A program made the position numbers and the translations under genes. From Bacteroidota bacterium (GTDB lineage: Bacteria > Bacteroidota > Bacteroidia > CAIKAF01): a stretch of DNA of 64,000 nt. Below the pieces are notes generated by a model, which did no database searches, had not been told where the DNA came from, and saw only the letters and a program-made list of their open reading frames with translations. How positions within the stretch are numbered: the first letter of the stretch is position 1; the number at the start of each line of letters is the position of its first letter. This document shows positions 51,456 to 59,964 of this stretch, piece by piece. The stretch lies in contig JAEZEQ010000020.1 of the NCBI GenBank assembly GCA_023432985.1, forward strand, positions 38,287 to 102,286, read 5' to 3'.

Positions 51456-53060
51456 ATGGAAGCAAAGACAAGTACGCCTCCTCAGGCGGAGTTTAAACCC
51501 TCTTCCCTCTTCGAATATATACTTACTTACCACAGAGGCTGGTTTGCCACCATTTTTCTATTGCCCGTTTCTGTTATTTATACCGCTTATCTGCGACTGC
51601 GCCGAAATATTTCCTTTCGTTTGCACAGCGCTCCGGCACAACATGCCCAAAGGGTAGAACAGGTTCAAAAACAAATTTTAGATTGGGTCGCCGAGGGGAG
51701 TCCCGTCAAACTCACCACCGGACGCTCGGGCTGGTTTACCATGAGCGATTCCGTACCCTTATATAAAAAAACGCATAGGCGCATTGCCATAAATATGCAA
51801 GATATTCTAGAGATTAATGAAAACAAAGCTACCGTGCGTGTCGAACCGCTGGTAAGCATGGGACAAATTACCGCATTGCTGAACCCGAGAGGCTGGACTC
51901 TTCCCGTATTGCCCGAGTTGGACGATCTGACGGTGGGCGGACTCATCATGGGTTTCGGGGTCGAAAGCAGTAGCCATAAATACGGACTCTTTCAGTATAT
52001 CTGCGAATCGTTCGAACTTGTAAGCCCGGAAGGGAAAATAATACACTGCTCGCGCGATGAAAATCCCGAACTGTTTTATTCCATTCCCTGGTCTCACGGC
52101 ACATTGGGATTTCTAACCTCCGCCGAGCTACGCATAATTCCGGCACGCAAATATGTGCGCCTCCATTATCAACCCGTGTTTAGCATGGACAAACTTTGCA
52201 AAATTTTCGAAGCCGAAAGCCGGGATACCGACAAGAATAACTTTGTAGAAGCCCTAGTCTATGGCCCCGGCCGTGCGGTGATTATGACCGGAAAACTGAC
52301 AGATACCATAGAGAATGACGGCAAAAAAAATGCGATTGGACATTATTATAAACCTTGGTTCTACAAACATGTAGAAGGCTTCATGCAAAGCGGAAAAACG
52401 GCTGTGGAATATATTCCGCTTCGCCATTATTATCACCGCCATACGCGCAGTCTATTCTGGGAAATGGAAGAGATTATTCCCTTTGGAAATCACCCCTTAT
52501 TCCGAGCCATATTGGGCTGGGCTCTGCCGCCGGGCATTTCGCTTATGAAATATACCGAAACCGCCACCACCCGACGATTGCGCGAACAATACCACGTAGT
52601 TCAGGACATGCTTATGCCCATTTCTCTACTCGAAAAATCGCTGAATTATTTTCACGAAAACTATAATCTCTACCCCCTATGGCTCTCCCCTATGGCTATA
52701 TACGAAAATAAGACGGGGACCGGTTTCTTACATCCTTATAGCCTAAGCAATGGCGAAAACGACAGTCTATTCGTCGACATAGGAGCCTATGGATCGCCCA
52801 AAATAAAGGGATTCAACGGAGATCAAGCCCTTCGCGATCTGGAAAAATTTGTAATCGACAACAAGGGTTATCAGGCATTATATGCACGTTCGCTTATGGA
52901 TCGCGAGCAATTCCGCCAAATGTTCGACCATAGCGCTTACGACCGCTTACGCGATACCCTGCCCTTTTGCAAAACGGCATTCGATGAGGTTTACGATAAG
53001 GTTTCGCACAAAGCACGGGTTTCGGCCGCTGCCTATCGAAGCAAGAAAAAATCGGAATAA
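51456..53060 (+). CDS. Delta24-sterol reductase (DHCR24-like FAD oxidoreductase)
   Basis: DHCR24 reduces the C24=C25 double bond in sterol side chains with NADPH and FAD. The 534-residue product matches the eukaryotic enzyme almost along its full length: an N-terminal membrane helix (about residues 27-47), APAQHAQRVEQVQKQI, TGRSGWFTMS, a long FAD-binding core around residues 150-180 (ELDDLTVGGLIMG, then ESSSHKYGLFQ), WSHGTLGFLTSAELRIIPA, YYKPWFYKHVE and YIPLRHYYHRHTRSLFWE. I recognise nearly identical segments in human DHCR24. It is convergent with an oxidosqualene cyclase gene, separated by 256 nt that contain the structured repeat. This pairing gives the protein an obvious sterol substrate, probably cycloartenol or a derivative. 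Confidence 0.88.
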   Translation: MEAKTSTPPQAEFKPSSLFEYILTYHRGWFATIFLLPVSVIYTAYLRLRRNISFRLHSAPAQHAQRVEQVQKQILDWVAEGSPVKLTTGRSGWFTMSDSVPLYKKTHRRIAINMQDILEINENKATVRVEPLVSMGQITALLNPRGWTLPVLPELDDLTVGGLIMGFGVESSSHKYGLFQYICESFELVSPEGKIIHCSRDENPELFYSIPWSHGTLGFLTSAELRIIPARKYVRLHYQPVFSMDKLCKIFEAESRDTDKNNFVEALVYGPGRAVIMTGKLTDTIENDGKKNAIGHYYKPWFYKHVEGFMQSGKTAVEYIPLRHYYHRHTRSLFWEMEEIIPFGNHPLFRAILGWALPPGISLMKYTETATTRRLREQYHVVQDMLMPISLLEKSLNYFHENYNLYPLWLSPMAIYENKTGTGFLHPYSLSNGENDSLFVDIGAYGSPKIKGFNGDQALRDLEKFVIDNKGYQALYARSLMDREQFRQMFDHSAYDRLRDTLPFCKTAFDEVYDKVSHKARVSAAAYRSKKKSE

Positions 53061-53139
53061 TTCGGAAAAAATTAAGCAAAAACTGGACAAAAATTCGAAG
53101 CATTTTGCTTGTAAATGCCGAACTATAGGATTTTATTTT

Positions 53140-53266
53140 GGGCGTGAGGAAGCGTCTATTTCCAACCCAACTCCGAGACCGGCTACCCTTGGGATGTACG
53201 GCCTTGCAGGCCTAGCACCGCGGCGGGTATCCGGCACGCAAGCTCAAGCCCGACCGCTGATCGAAG
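53140..53266 (+). repeat. Structured intergenic repeat, copy 2
   Basis: This is homologous to the element at 10206-10319. The outer stem is CCGGCTACCC (53179-53188) with GGGTATCCGG (53225-53234), broken by one mismatch at the same place as in copy 1. Conserved unpaired boxes are TTGGGATGTACG (53189-53200) and CTAGCACC (53212-53219). The inner hairpin is GGCCT/AGGCC (53200-53204, 53208-53212). It lies between the convergent sterol reductase and cyclase genes, 50 nt past the cyclase stop codon, in the same orientation relative to the minus-strand gene as copy 1. Confidence 0.75.
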
Positions 53267-53316
53267 GCTTTTGGAGGTCTTTATACAAATCGGATTTACA
53301 CAAAAAAACGGGCAAA

Positions 53317-55554
53317 CTAACGCCAATTCAAATAGCGATTCAATGCCCAAATCGGAAATACATTTCTATACGAAGTATAGGTAATCATACAATTGTGATT
53401 AAACAATCCCGATATGGCTTCCTGAGGAAAATCACCATCTGCTTTCATGCGCGATTTCAAGAAATCTATCCCCCTTTCCACAACCGAACGATCGGGATAA
53501 TTGGCAGCCATTAATGCCAATAAAGCCCAAGCCGTATTTATCACCTGGCCCTGTGTCGTACTGATATATTCCTTTTTCAAACAAGATTCGAAATGCTCGC
53601 CCCAACCCCCATCCGGCAATTGTTTTTCGACCAAAAAGCCGCAAGCTTTGGATATTTCGGGCGAGACACCACGCGGCGAACCGTAGGGATTACGACCGGC
53701 AGCCAATAATCCTTCTACACCAAACCAAGTGCCGTAACAAAAACATACAGCCCAACTTCCGTAGAATGAACCATCCGCTCTTTGTTTCTGAGAAATAAAT
53801 AAGCCTCCTTTTTCTATGGCTTTTTTAATCTCTTCACTTCTATATTCGGGGAAAAATTTGGCAAAAGTCTTCAAGCCTTGAATAGTGGCCGAACTACATT
53901 CCACATAGGAATAGTCGATCATTATATTTTCAAAAACCTCAGACGGATTTATTTGTTCGAGCCATTTAGGTCCGCGCGTATTTTCGTACGAAGCCCAGCC
54001 TCCGTCTTTATTCTGAAAGCTTAATAATAAATCGGCAGCTCCGGTATATCTATAGGCTTCAAAGGGTTCAACTTTATCTTTAAGGTGCACTTTCTCGAGC
54101 AATAATGCCGATTTCAATCCTTCCGAACTGCAATCTGTTATTGGCCATCCATGTTCCACCGTCGAAAAAGGCCATCCAAAAACCGAATTATGACGATAAA
54201 AGGTCTTGTGCTCGCGCACCTCTTCTCTGATCTGCATTTTATCGATAAATTGATGCAAGGCCAGCAAGTTTTTCTCATTTTTCGCAACCATTTCGGCACC
54301 TCCTTCCATAATGGCCTGCGCGGCAAATACGGCATCCCAGAGTTGAGATCCGTTATAACCGTTCATTTTCATCCCATCTTCGGCTACCCATAAATAATCG
54401 TCTCTACGCTCCAGATGCTTTTTATAGCGTTCGGAATCGGCACCGTGTGCATGCCAAACACAAATGCTGTTTATGGCTTTATTCACCGGACCTATATCTA
54501 TAAAATTGGTATGATCGTCTTCGGCATCTATATAGGCCAAAATGGCATCCATCGCTTTTCTTCTAAAGCGTTTTGGGGCACGTTTTTCATATATATTCAA
54601 GAAAAAATTAGCCGCCTTCAGCAAAGGAGGATGAGGGAAATATAAATCTACCTCATGAATCTGATTGCGGGCTTTTTTCCAATTTATTTTCCCATAGGGT
54701 TGCACATACAATTCATTGCGCAAATCGGCAACCAGATTGGTAATTTTGCCTACCAGTTTATGTCCGTAGCAATAAGACATTCCCAAATAAACCATACGTG
54801 CATGGCACCAGTAATTTCCCGGATGTATAGGCAAAGAACGGGGCAATATCCACAATTCGGGTAAGAGGCAATTTAAGCCATCCCATTCATAGGCTCCAAG
54901 TACCGACAAATAAAATTTGCCCCAGGTTGGAATATGTACGGCTCCGCCATGATTTTGAATCCAGGCTTGAGCTTTGGCCATCTCGGGTTCGTCCGGCTCG
55001 GCGCCCAAAATACGTAATGCCACATACTGCATCACTGTGCCAAACATGGTACTTTTATCTTCTATATGTAAACCCCAACCGCCGTCGTCATTCTGCATAT
55101 TCAGCATATAGCGGCGCATTAAGATTTCTTGTTCTTTCTTGAATGGGGCCGAGCAAACATAGCTCTGTATAATGATGCCCGGAAGTAAAAATAAAGGACC
55201 TCCGTAATCACCCGGAAAATGTCCGTCCTCCTCCTGCAAACGTCCGTAATAGGCATTGGCCTTATCGGCAATTTCTTCCGTAGAATGTGCGGAGGGGTCT
55301 ATAAACAAGTCTTCAATTTTTCCCGTTTTGGCAAAACGATAAACCATATCGGCACTATTGGGATTCTGGGCCTTATTGTAGGTAAATGCCGCATCGAGCG
55401 ATTGGGCCAATTCTATCCCTGCATCAGAAATCCAAAACTGATCGGGGTCGGTATAATATTGAGCATATCGAACATTATCGGGAAAAAATTGCCATACTTG
55501 ACGGCCGTTTTCCGATTTTAATTTCCAGTATTGTTGTATTTCCGTTCTATTCAT
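53317..55554 (-). CDS. Oxidosqualene cyclase, cycloartenol synthase-like
   Basis: This 745-residue terpene cyclase folds 2,3-oxidosqualene into a sterol. Squalene-hopene cyclases are shorter and use D-x-D-D; here the catalytic motif is Asp474-Cys475 in TDCSSEG, as in lanosterol and cycloartenol synthases. The partner Cys is in DYSYVECSSA and the WCHAR His is present. Three product-determining positions match plant cycloartenol synthase (Tyr410, His477, Ile481 in Arabidopsis): Tyr400 in GYNGSQLWD, His468 and Ile472 in EHGWPITD; lanosterol synthases carry Thr, Cys/Gln and Val there. Several QW repeats (QNKDGGW, QLPDGGW) are seen. It is last in an operon with fni and a 67-residue protein. Confidence 0.9.
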   Translation of the reverse strand: MNRTEIQQYWKLKSENGRQVWQFFPDNVRYAQYYTDPDQFWISDAGIELAQSLDAAFTYNKAQNPNSADMVYRFAKTGKIEDLFIDPSAHSTEEIADKANAYYGRLQEEDGHFPGDYGGPLFLLPGIIIQSYVCSAPFKKEQEILMRRYMLNMQNDDGGWGLHIEDKSTMFGTVMQYVALRILGAEPDEPEMAKAQAWIQNHGGAVHIPTWGKFYLSVLGAYEWDGLNCLLPELWILPRSLPIHPGNYWCHARMVYLGMSYCYGHKLVGKITNLVADLRNELYVQPYGKINWKKARNQIHEVDLYFPHPPLLKAANFFLNIYEKRAPKRFRRKAMDAILAYIDAEDDHTNFIDIGPVNKAINSICVWHAHGADSERYKKHLERRDDYLWVAEDGMKMNGYNGSQLWDAVFAAQAIMEGGAEMVAKNEKNLLALHQFIDKMQIREEVREHKTFYRHNSVFGWPFSTVEHGWPITDCSSEGLKSALLLEKVHLKDKVEPFEAYRYTGAADLLLSFQNKDGGWASYENTRGPKWLEQINPSEVFENIMIDYSYVECSSATIQGLKTFAKFFPEYRSEEIKKAIEKGGLFISQKQRADGSFYGSWAVCFCYGTWFGVEGLLAAGRNPYGSPRGVSPEISKACGFLVEKQLPDGGWGEHFESCLKKEYISTTQGQVINTAWALLALMAANYPDRSVVERGIDFLKSRMKADGDFPQEAISGLFNHNCMITYTSYRNVFPIWALNRYLNWR

Positions 55555-55619
55555 TTCAAAATTCTGTCAACTAAAAAAGCGCCCGAAAGCGCTCTTACAA
55601 ACAATCACTAACTAAAAAA

Positions 55620-55823
55620 CTATATTACATATTTGGGATGTACTAAAGCAAGAAAAGCATCATCTTCGTGCAAATCGGCAAAACTTTCCAAGGCATGCGG
55701 CTTTTTTTCAGCACGTTTCGACTTGGGCGATTTTGTAAAATAATTCTTCGCATAATACGCTTCCGCATCAGCTTTCAAAAGCAATTCGGCTTTGTCGTAT
55801 GGACGTAAATTGGGCTTTTTCAT
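55620..55823 (-). CDS. Small hydrophilic protein of unknown function in the sterol operon
   Basis: A 67-residue, highly charged protein (MKKPNLRPYDKAELLLKADAEAYYAKNYF..., with Lys/Arg-rich and Glu/Asp-rich parts). It has no signal peptide or membrane helix. It lies 10 nt downstream of fni and 65 nt upstream of the oxidosqualene cyclase on the same strand, with an ATG start. No homology is recognised. It could be a regulatory or scaffold peptide, but no function can be assigned. Confidence 0.6.
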   Translation of the reverse strand: MKKPNLRPYDKAELLLKADAEAYYAKNYFTKSPKSKRAEKKPHALESFADLHEDDAFLALVHPKYVI

Positions 55824-55833
55824 TTTTTGTTTT

Positions 55834-56868
55834 TTATTTTTTTATTTCCAAATAAGCTTCAGCCATTCTATAGGCTTCCATACTTTTTTGTATATAATTT
55901 TTCACTTCTTCATAACTTACGGCAGCTCTTTTCAACAATTCGTATGCCTGACCATAAACGGCAGCAACGGGAATTTGTTTTACATTATAATAGCCGTCGG
56001 CAAAATTTTTTATTCCGCCCGAAACAATGATTTGTTTGCATTTAGCTTTATCGCCTAATTTGGCATAAGTCTCTACCACATAATTTGTCATCTCTGCTGC
56101 CTCATGCCCGGTAAAAACCAAAGGTTCATACAAATCGCTATATCCTTCTTTATCGCGAATTCTTTCGAGCAAAGAAAAGTTGGTTCCTCCGTAAGCCCCG
56201 TAATCCAACGCCGCAATAGGCAATTGCAATAAGGTTTCTATGCTTTTGGGTCCGAATCCTTGTCCCACTTCTTTCACAATAATGGGAAAATCAAATCGAT
56301 CGAGCAGGGTTTGTATGGTTTCTAAAGGTGCTCTTTTGAAAACATCTCCTTCGGGCTGAAAAAACTCCTGAAAGGGATTAACATGAATGATTAATCCGTC
56401 TGCATCCAGCGAGCCTATAAGGTCGCTTACTTTTTCCAGCGCTTTTTGGTCTATCAATTCTTCGAGTTGGGCAATGCCTAAATTGGCAAAAAAGGGCAAA
56501 TCTTTCCCGATAAGGGGACGCAGATTAAAATCTTCAAAACGCTCACTGCCTTCAAGTAAGACACGACAGGAACCCAGTCCCATACCCATTCCAAACTCAG
56601 AGCAAGCGCGAGCCAGGTTGCGATTGATGGAATAAGCCGCCCGGGTTCCGCCGGTCATTGAACTAACCCAAAGCGGAATACGCATGGATTTACCGAGAAA
56701 TGGGAAATTCTGTTGTATAGGCCCCGGATGGGCTGCAAAAAGAGGCTCATAGGTGAAACGACTATCTAATCCCGATTGTGCCGTCTGCGACTGCCCGGCC
56801 AATTCGATATGATCCGATTTTCTAGTCTCTCCTTGCTCTATAATATGTGTTACTTTTGAATTTGTCAT
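55834..56868 (-). CDS. fni: Isopentenyl-diphosphate delta-isomerase, type 2
   Basis: The FMN- and NADPH-dependent enzyme interconverts isopentenyl and dimethylallyl diphosphate, feeding isoprenoid chains. The 344-residue product carries the family landmarks: RKSDHIELAG at the start, PLWVSSMTGGT, MGLGSCR, GLIIHVNPFQEFFQPEGD, PIIVKEVGQGFG and IVSGGIKNF. It heads the operon that continues with a 67-residue protein and the oxidosqualene cyclase. The link of precursor supply to sterol cyclisation in one operon is suggestive. Confidence 0.94.
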   Translation of the reverse strand: MTNSKVTHIIEQGETRKSDHIELAGQSQTAQSGLDSRFTYEPLFAAHPGPIQQNFPFLGKSMRIPLWVSSMTGGTRAAYSINRNLARACSEFGMGMGLGSCRVLLEGSERFEDFNLRPLIGKDLPFFANLGIAQLEELIDQKALEKVSDLIGSLDADGLIIHVNPFQEFFQPEGDVFKRAPLETIQTLLDRFDFPIIVKEVGQGFGPKSIETLLQLPIAALDYGAYGGTNFSLLERIRDKEGYSDLYEPLVFTGHEAAEMTNYVVETYAKLGDKAKCKQIIVSGGIKNFADGYYNVKQIPVAAVYGQAYELLKRAAVSYEEVKNYIQKSMEAYRMAEAYLEIKK

Positions 56869-56934
56869 AATCTGAAACCGCTAATAAGACGAAAGGAACG
56901 GGAAATAGTTACAAAAAATATTTTATACCAAATA

Positions 56935-56942
56935 CAAAGGTA
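56935..56942 (-). promoter_or_regulatory. Possible -7 box for the fni operon
   Basis: TACCTTTG on the minus strand, 66 nt upstream of the fni ATG. A TTTG lies 14 nt further upstream, closer than the usual spacing, so support is moderate. Confidence 0.4.
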
Positions 56943-57089
56943 TAACAAACTGAATGCAAATCAGTTTAAATGAATAGAAATTAAATAGGCCCATTGCTTT
57001 TCCCGCTTCTGTCCGAAAAAATAAAATCGGGTTAAAATTAGGGCAAAACAAGTCTTTTATGGTATCTTGTGCCCCTATTTTAAGTAAAT

Positions 57090-58352
57090 ATGCAGCATAA
57101 GGTATCGAAAATGGCCGAGACTCTAATCGGTTCGGAAATTATTAAAATCAGTGGCGAAATCAACAAAAAAATTGCGGAAGGCGCTACCATTCATAATATG
57201 ACTATCGGAGATTTTAATCCGACCATTTTTCCCATTCCCGATTTGCTTCAGGACGAAATCATTCGTGCTTATCAGGAAAACCATACCAATTATCCCCCGG
57301 CAGATGGCATTTTGCCTTTGCGTAAAGCCGTTTCGGATCTGATTTGGGACAAACAAAACCTGACTTATTCGGAAGATGAAATTTTAATCGGAGGTGGAGC
57401 GAGACCCATAATTTATTCGGCTTATTCAACGATTGTAGATCCGGGAGATAAGGTTATTTTTCCGGTTCCATCCTGGAACAATAATCACTATTGCCATATT
57501 AGTGGCGCCGAAGCGGTGATGATTGCTACCCGTGCAGAGCAAAATTTTATGCCTGTTGCCGGTGATTTGGAATCGCATATTTCGGAAGCCGTGCTCCTCG
57601 CTCTGTGTTCACCCCTTAACCCTACGGGTACCATGTTCACTAAGGCACAACTCAGCGGTATTTGTTCGTTGGTACTTGAAGAAAATAAGAAAAGAGAAGG
57701 CCTGGGACGTAAACCCCTCTACATTTTATACGATCAAATTTATTCCCTTCTCTGCTTGGGCGATAAAGAACATGTAGATCCGGTTAGTCTTTTTCCCGAA
57801 TTGAAACCTTATACCATTTTTGTAGACGGTACTTCTAAATCATTTGCCGCAACCGGCGTGCGTGTGGGATGGGGATTCGGGCCTAAAGATATTATCGCTA
57901 AAATGAAATCCATAATGGGCCATGTCGGAGCATGGGCCCCCAAAGCCGAGCAGGTGGCAACTTCCCGATTTTTGGAAAATAAAACTGAGCTAAATACCTT
58001 TCTCGATACCATGCGCGTAAAGGCAAAAGACCGGCTCGACTTATTTTATAACGGATTTAAAGCCATGCAAGAAAAAGGCTTGCCCGTAAATGCCATAGCC
58101 CCCGAAGGAGCGATTTATTTATCGGTGCAATTTCAATTGCTGAACAAATCCTACAAAGGTCAAAAAATATATACCACACAGGAAATAACCACATTGCTTA
58201 TGCAGGAAGCGCATTTTGCCATTGTTCCTTTTACGGCATTCGGCAACGAACCCGGCACCGATTGGTTTCGCATTTCGGTTGGTACATGTACGACCGAACA
58301 AATTCCGCATATTTTGCAAGATATTGAGCGTTTATTAGAAAATATAGACTAA
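57090..58352 (+). CDS. Class I/II pyridoxal-phosphate aminotransferase
   Basis: A 420-residue fold-type I aminotransferase resembling aspartate aminotransferases. NYPPADGILPLRKAV is the N-terminal substrate-recognition region, CSPLNPTGTMF contains the Asn that contacts the cofactor, YILYDQIYSLL gives the Asp-x-x-Tyr pair, and GTSKSFAATGVRVGW holds the cofactor-binding Lys. The C-terminal Arg is in WFRISVG. The amino donor/acceptor pair is not determined. A 3-nt gap separates it from the guanylyltransferase gene. Confidence 0.9.
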   Translation: MQHKVSKMAETLIGSEIIKISGEINKKIAEGATIHNMTIGDFNPTIFPIPDLLQDEIIRAYQENHTNYPPADGILPLRKAVSDLIWDKQNLTYSEDEILIGGGARPIIYSAYSTIVDPGDKVIFPVPSWNNNHYCHISGAEAVMIATRAEQNFMPVAGDLESHISEAVLLALCSPLNPTGTMFTKAQLSGICSLVLEENKKREGLGRKPLYILYDQIYSLLCLGDKEHVDPVSLFPELKPYTIFVDGTSKSFAATGVRVGWGFGPKDIIAKMKSIMGHVGAWAPKAEQVATSRFLENKTELNTFLDTMRVKAKDRLDLFYNGFKAMQEKGLPVNAIAPEGAIYLSVQFQLLNKSYKGQKIYTTQEITTLLMQEAHFAIVPFTAFGNEPGTDWFRISVGTCTTEQIPHILQDIERLLENID

Positions 58353-58355
58353 GCT

Positions 58356-59444
58356 ATGAATCCGAATTATTACTGTGTTATAATGGCCGGAGGCGTGGGT
58401 AGCCGTTTTTGGCCTATGAGCCGTCAAAACAAACCCAAACAATTTATCGACATTTTGGGTACGGGCGAAAGCCTGCTCCAATCTACTTTCGATCGGGTGA
58501 AAAACTTTTGTCTGACCGAAAATATTATTGTGGTAACCAATAGCAAATATGCCGATTTAGTGGGCGAACAATTGCCTGATTTGCCCAAACATAATATTTT
58601 GAGCGAGCCCTCTCGCCGAGATACCGCTCCTTGTGTGGCCTATGCGGCTTATAAAATTCACCTGCGCAATGCTGATGCCGTTATGGCAGTTTTACCCAGC
58701 GACCATCTGATTACGAAAGAAGAACGCTTTACCCAAACTATGCTGGCCGCATTTGCATGTGCATCGGAAAATGAGAAATTATTAACCCTGGGTATCAAAC
58801 CTACACGACCCGATACCGGATATGGCTATATTCAATTCGATGCCTCCGAAAAACCCGATAAACACGGCTTTGTAAAAGTGAAAACCTTTACCGAAAAACC
58901 CAATCTCGAAATGGCAACCCTGTTTTTAAATTCGGGCGATTTCGCTTGGAACTCGGGTATGTTTGTTTGGAAATCAAAAGTTATACTCGAAGCCTTTCAA
59001 CAATTTCAACCCGAAATTATAAACCTGTTTAAGGAAAAACCCGAAGTATACGATACCGATAAGGAACAGAAATTTATCGATAAAGTATATGCCACCTGCA
59101 CTACCATCTCTATCGATTACGGCATTATGGAACATGCACCAAATGTGTTTATGACCTCGGCAGATCTGGGCTGGAGCGATTTGGGAACCTGGTATTCGCT
59201 TTACGATAACAGCAAAAAGGATAAAAAGAAAAATGTAATTATCGGAAAAAATACCATGCTCTTCGGAACGGAAAATTGTGTGGTAAACTGCCCTCAGGAA
59301 AAATTGGTGGTCATAGGTTCGGTTAAGGATTTAATCATTTCGGAATATGAAGATATGCTGCTGGTATGCAAAATGGAAGAGGAGCAAAAAATAAAACATT
59401 TCGTAAATGAAATAAGTATTGAAAAAGGTGATAAATTTTTGTAA
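58356..59444 (+). CDS. Mannose-1-phosphate guanylyltransferase
   Basis: The enzyme makes GDP-mannose from mannose-1-phosphate and GTP, a precursor of fucose, rhamnose and mannose-containing surface glycans. The nucleotide-binding signature VIMAGGVGSRFWPMSR with KPKQF is at the N-terminus, then ILSEPSRRDTAPCVAYA, VLPSDHLI and FTEKPN. At 362 residues it has only the guanylyltransferase part, without a phosphomannose-isomerase extension. It follows the aminotransferase by 3 nt and may supply the nearby glycan genes. Confidence 0.93.
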   Translation: MNPNYYCVIMAGGVGSRFWPMSRQNKPKQFIDILGTGESLLQSTFDRVKNFCLTENIIVVTNSKYADLVGEQLPDLPKHNILSEPSRRDTAPCVAYAAYKIHLRNADAVMAVLPSDHLITKEERFTQTMLAAFACASENEKLLTLGIKPTRPDTGYGYIQFDASEKPDKHGFVKVKTFTEKPNLEMATLFLNSGDFAWNSGMFVWKSKVILEAFQQFQPEIINLFKEKPEVYDTDKEQKFIDKVYATCTTISIDYGIMEHAPNVFMTSADLGWSDLGTWYSLYDNSKKDKKKNVIIGKNTMLFGTENCVVNCPQEKLVVIGSVKDLIISEYEDMLLVCKMEEEQKIKHFVNEISIEKGDKFL

Positions 59445-59452
59445 ATTTAGGC

Positions 59453-59953
59453 ATGAAAAAAAGGAATATTCTATTATTTGTTTTTAGTATACTAATCGGA
59501 TTTGTAGCGCAAGCACAAAAGGATAGCATGATTGTAGAAGAGAAAAGGGATGCAAGGTATTTTCGGAATACGGGCATAGTGGTTAAGAATGTATTCGGAC
59601 AAGCACATATAAGTCCGACCGCTACCCCGGGCACCCAAAGTGTTTTCATTCAATTTAGTCACTCCCACCATTTGGGTATAGCCGATGATGAGTTTACCGA
59701 GCAATGGTTTTTTATGATACCGGCCGGCGCAAAGAAAAGTTTTCTTATCACAGAGGCAGACCTGGAAAAACAACAGGTAGTCTATTGCAAATTATGCTAT
59801 TGTCTCAATGCAGGATGCCATAAAGCTAGCGGCAAATGGGAAATCAGCGGAAAGAAAAAATGCAAAAAATGGGAAATCCGTATTAAGTATGGAGAAGATA
59901 TAAACTATAGCTTTAGCGTGAAACCCGATTCAATTGAAAATTTTCCAAAATAA
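59453..59953 (+). CDS. Exported protein with a cysteine cluster, unknown function
   Basis: A 166-residue protein with a signal peptide (ending near AQAQ) and no recognised domain. The C-terminal half has five Cys in the pattern CKLCYCLNAGCHKAS plus one more in KKKCKKW, together with His residues; this could bind a metal or form disulfides in the periplasm. The middle is Phe/Ile-rich with beta character (SVFIQFSHSHHLGI). It is 8 nt after the guanylyltransferase gene in the same transcription unit. Confidence 0.65.
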   Translation: MKKRNILLFVFSILIGFVAQAQKDSMIVEEKRDARYFRNTGIVVKNVFGQAHISPTATPGTQSVFIQFSHSHHLGIADDEFTEQWFFMIPAGAKKSFLITEADLEKQQVVYCKLCYCLNAGCHKASGKWEISGKKKCKKWEIRIKYGEDINYSFSVKPDSIENFPK

Positions 59954-59964
59954 AATAAGCCGGC

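Noticed and set aside
53317..55554. Annotation as squalene-hopene cyclase
   Set aside because: Length (745 residues) and the TDCSSE motif in place of D-x-D-D place it with oxidosqualene cyclases.
55633..55643. A third copy of the repeat box TTGGGATGTAC
   Set aside because: The 11-nt match lies inside the coding end of the 67-residue protein and none of the other parts of the element (second box, stems) are present.
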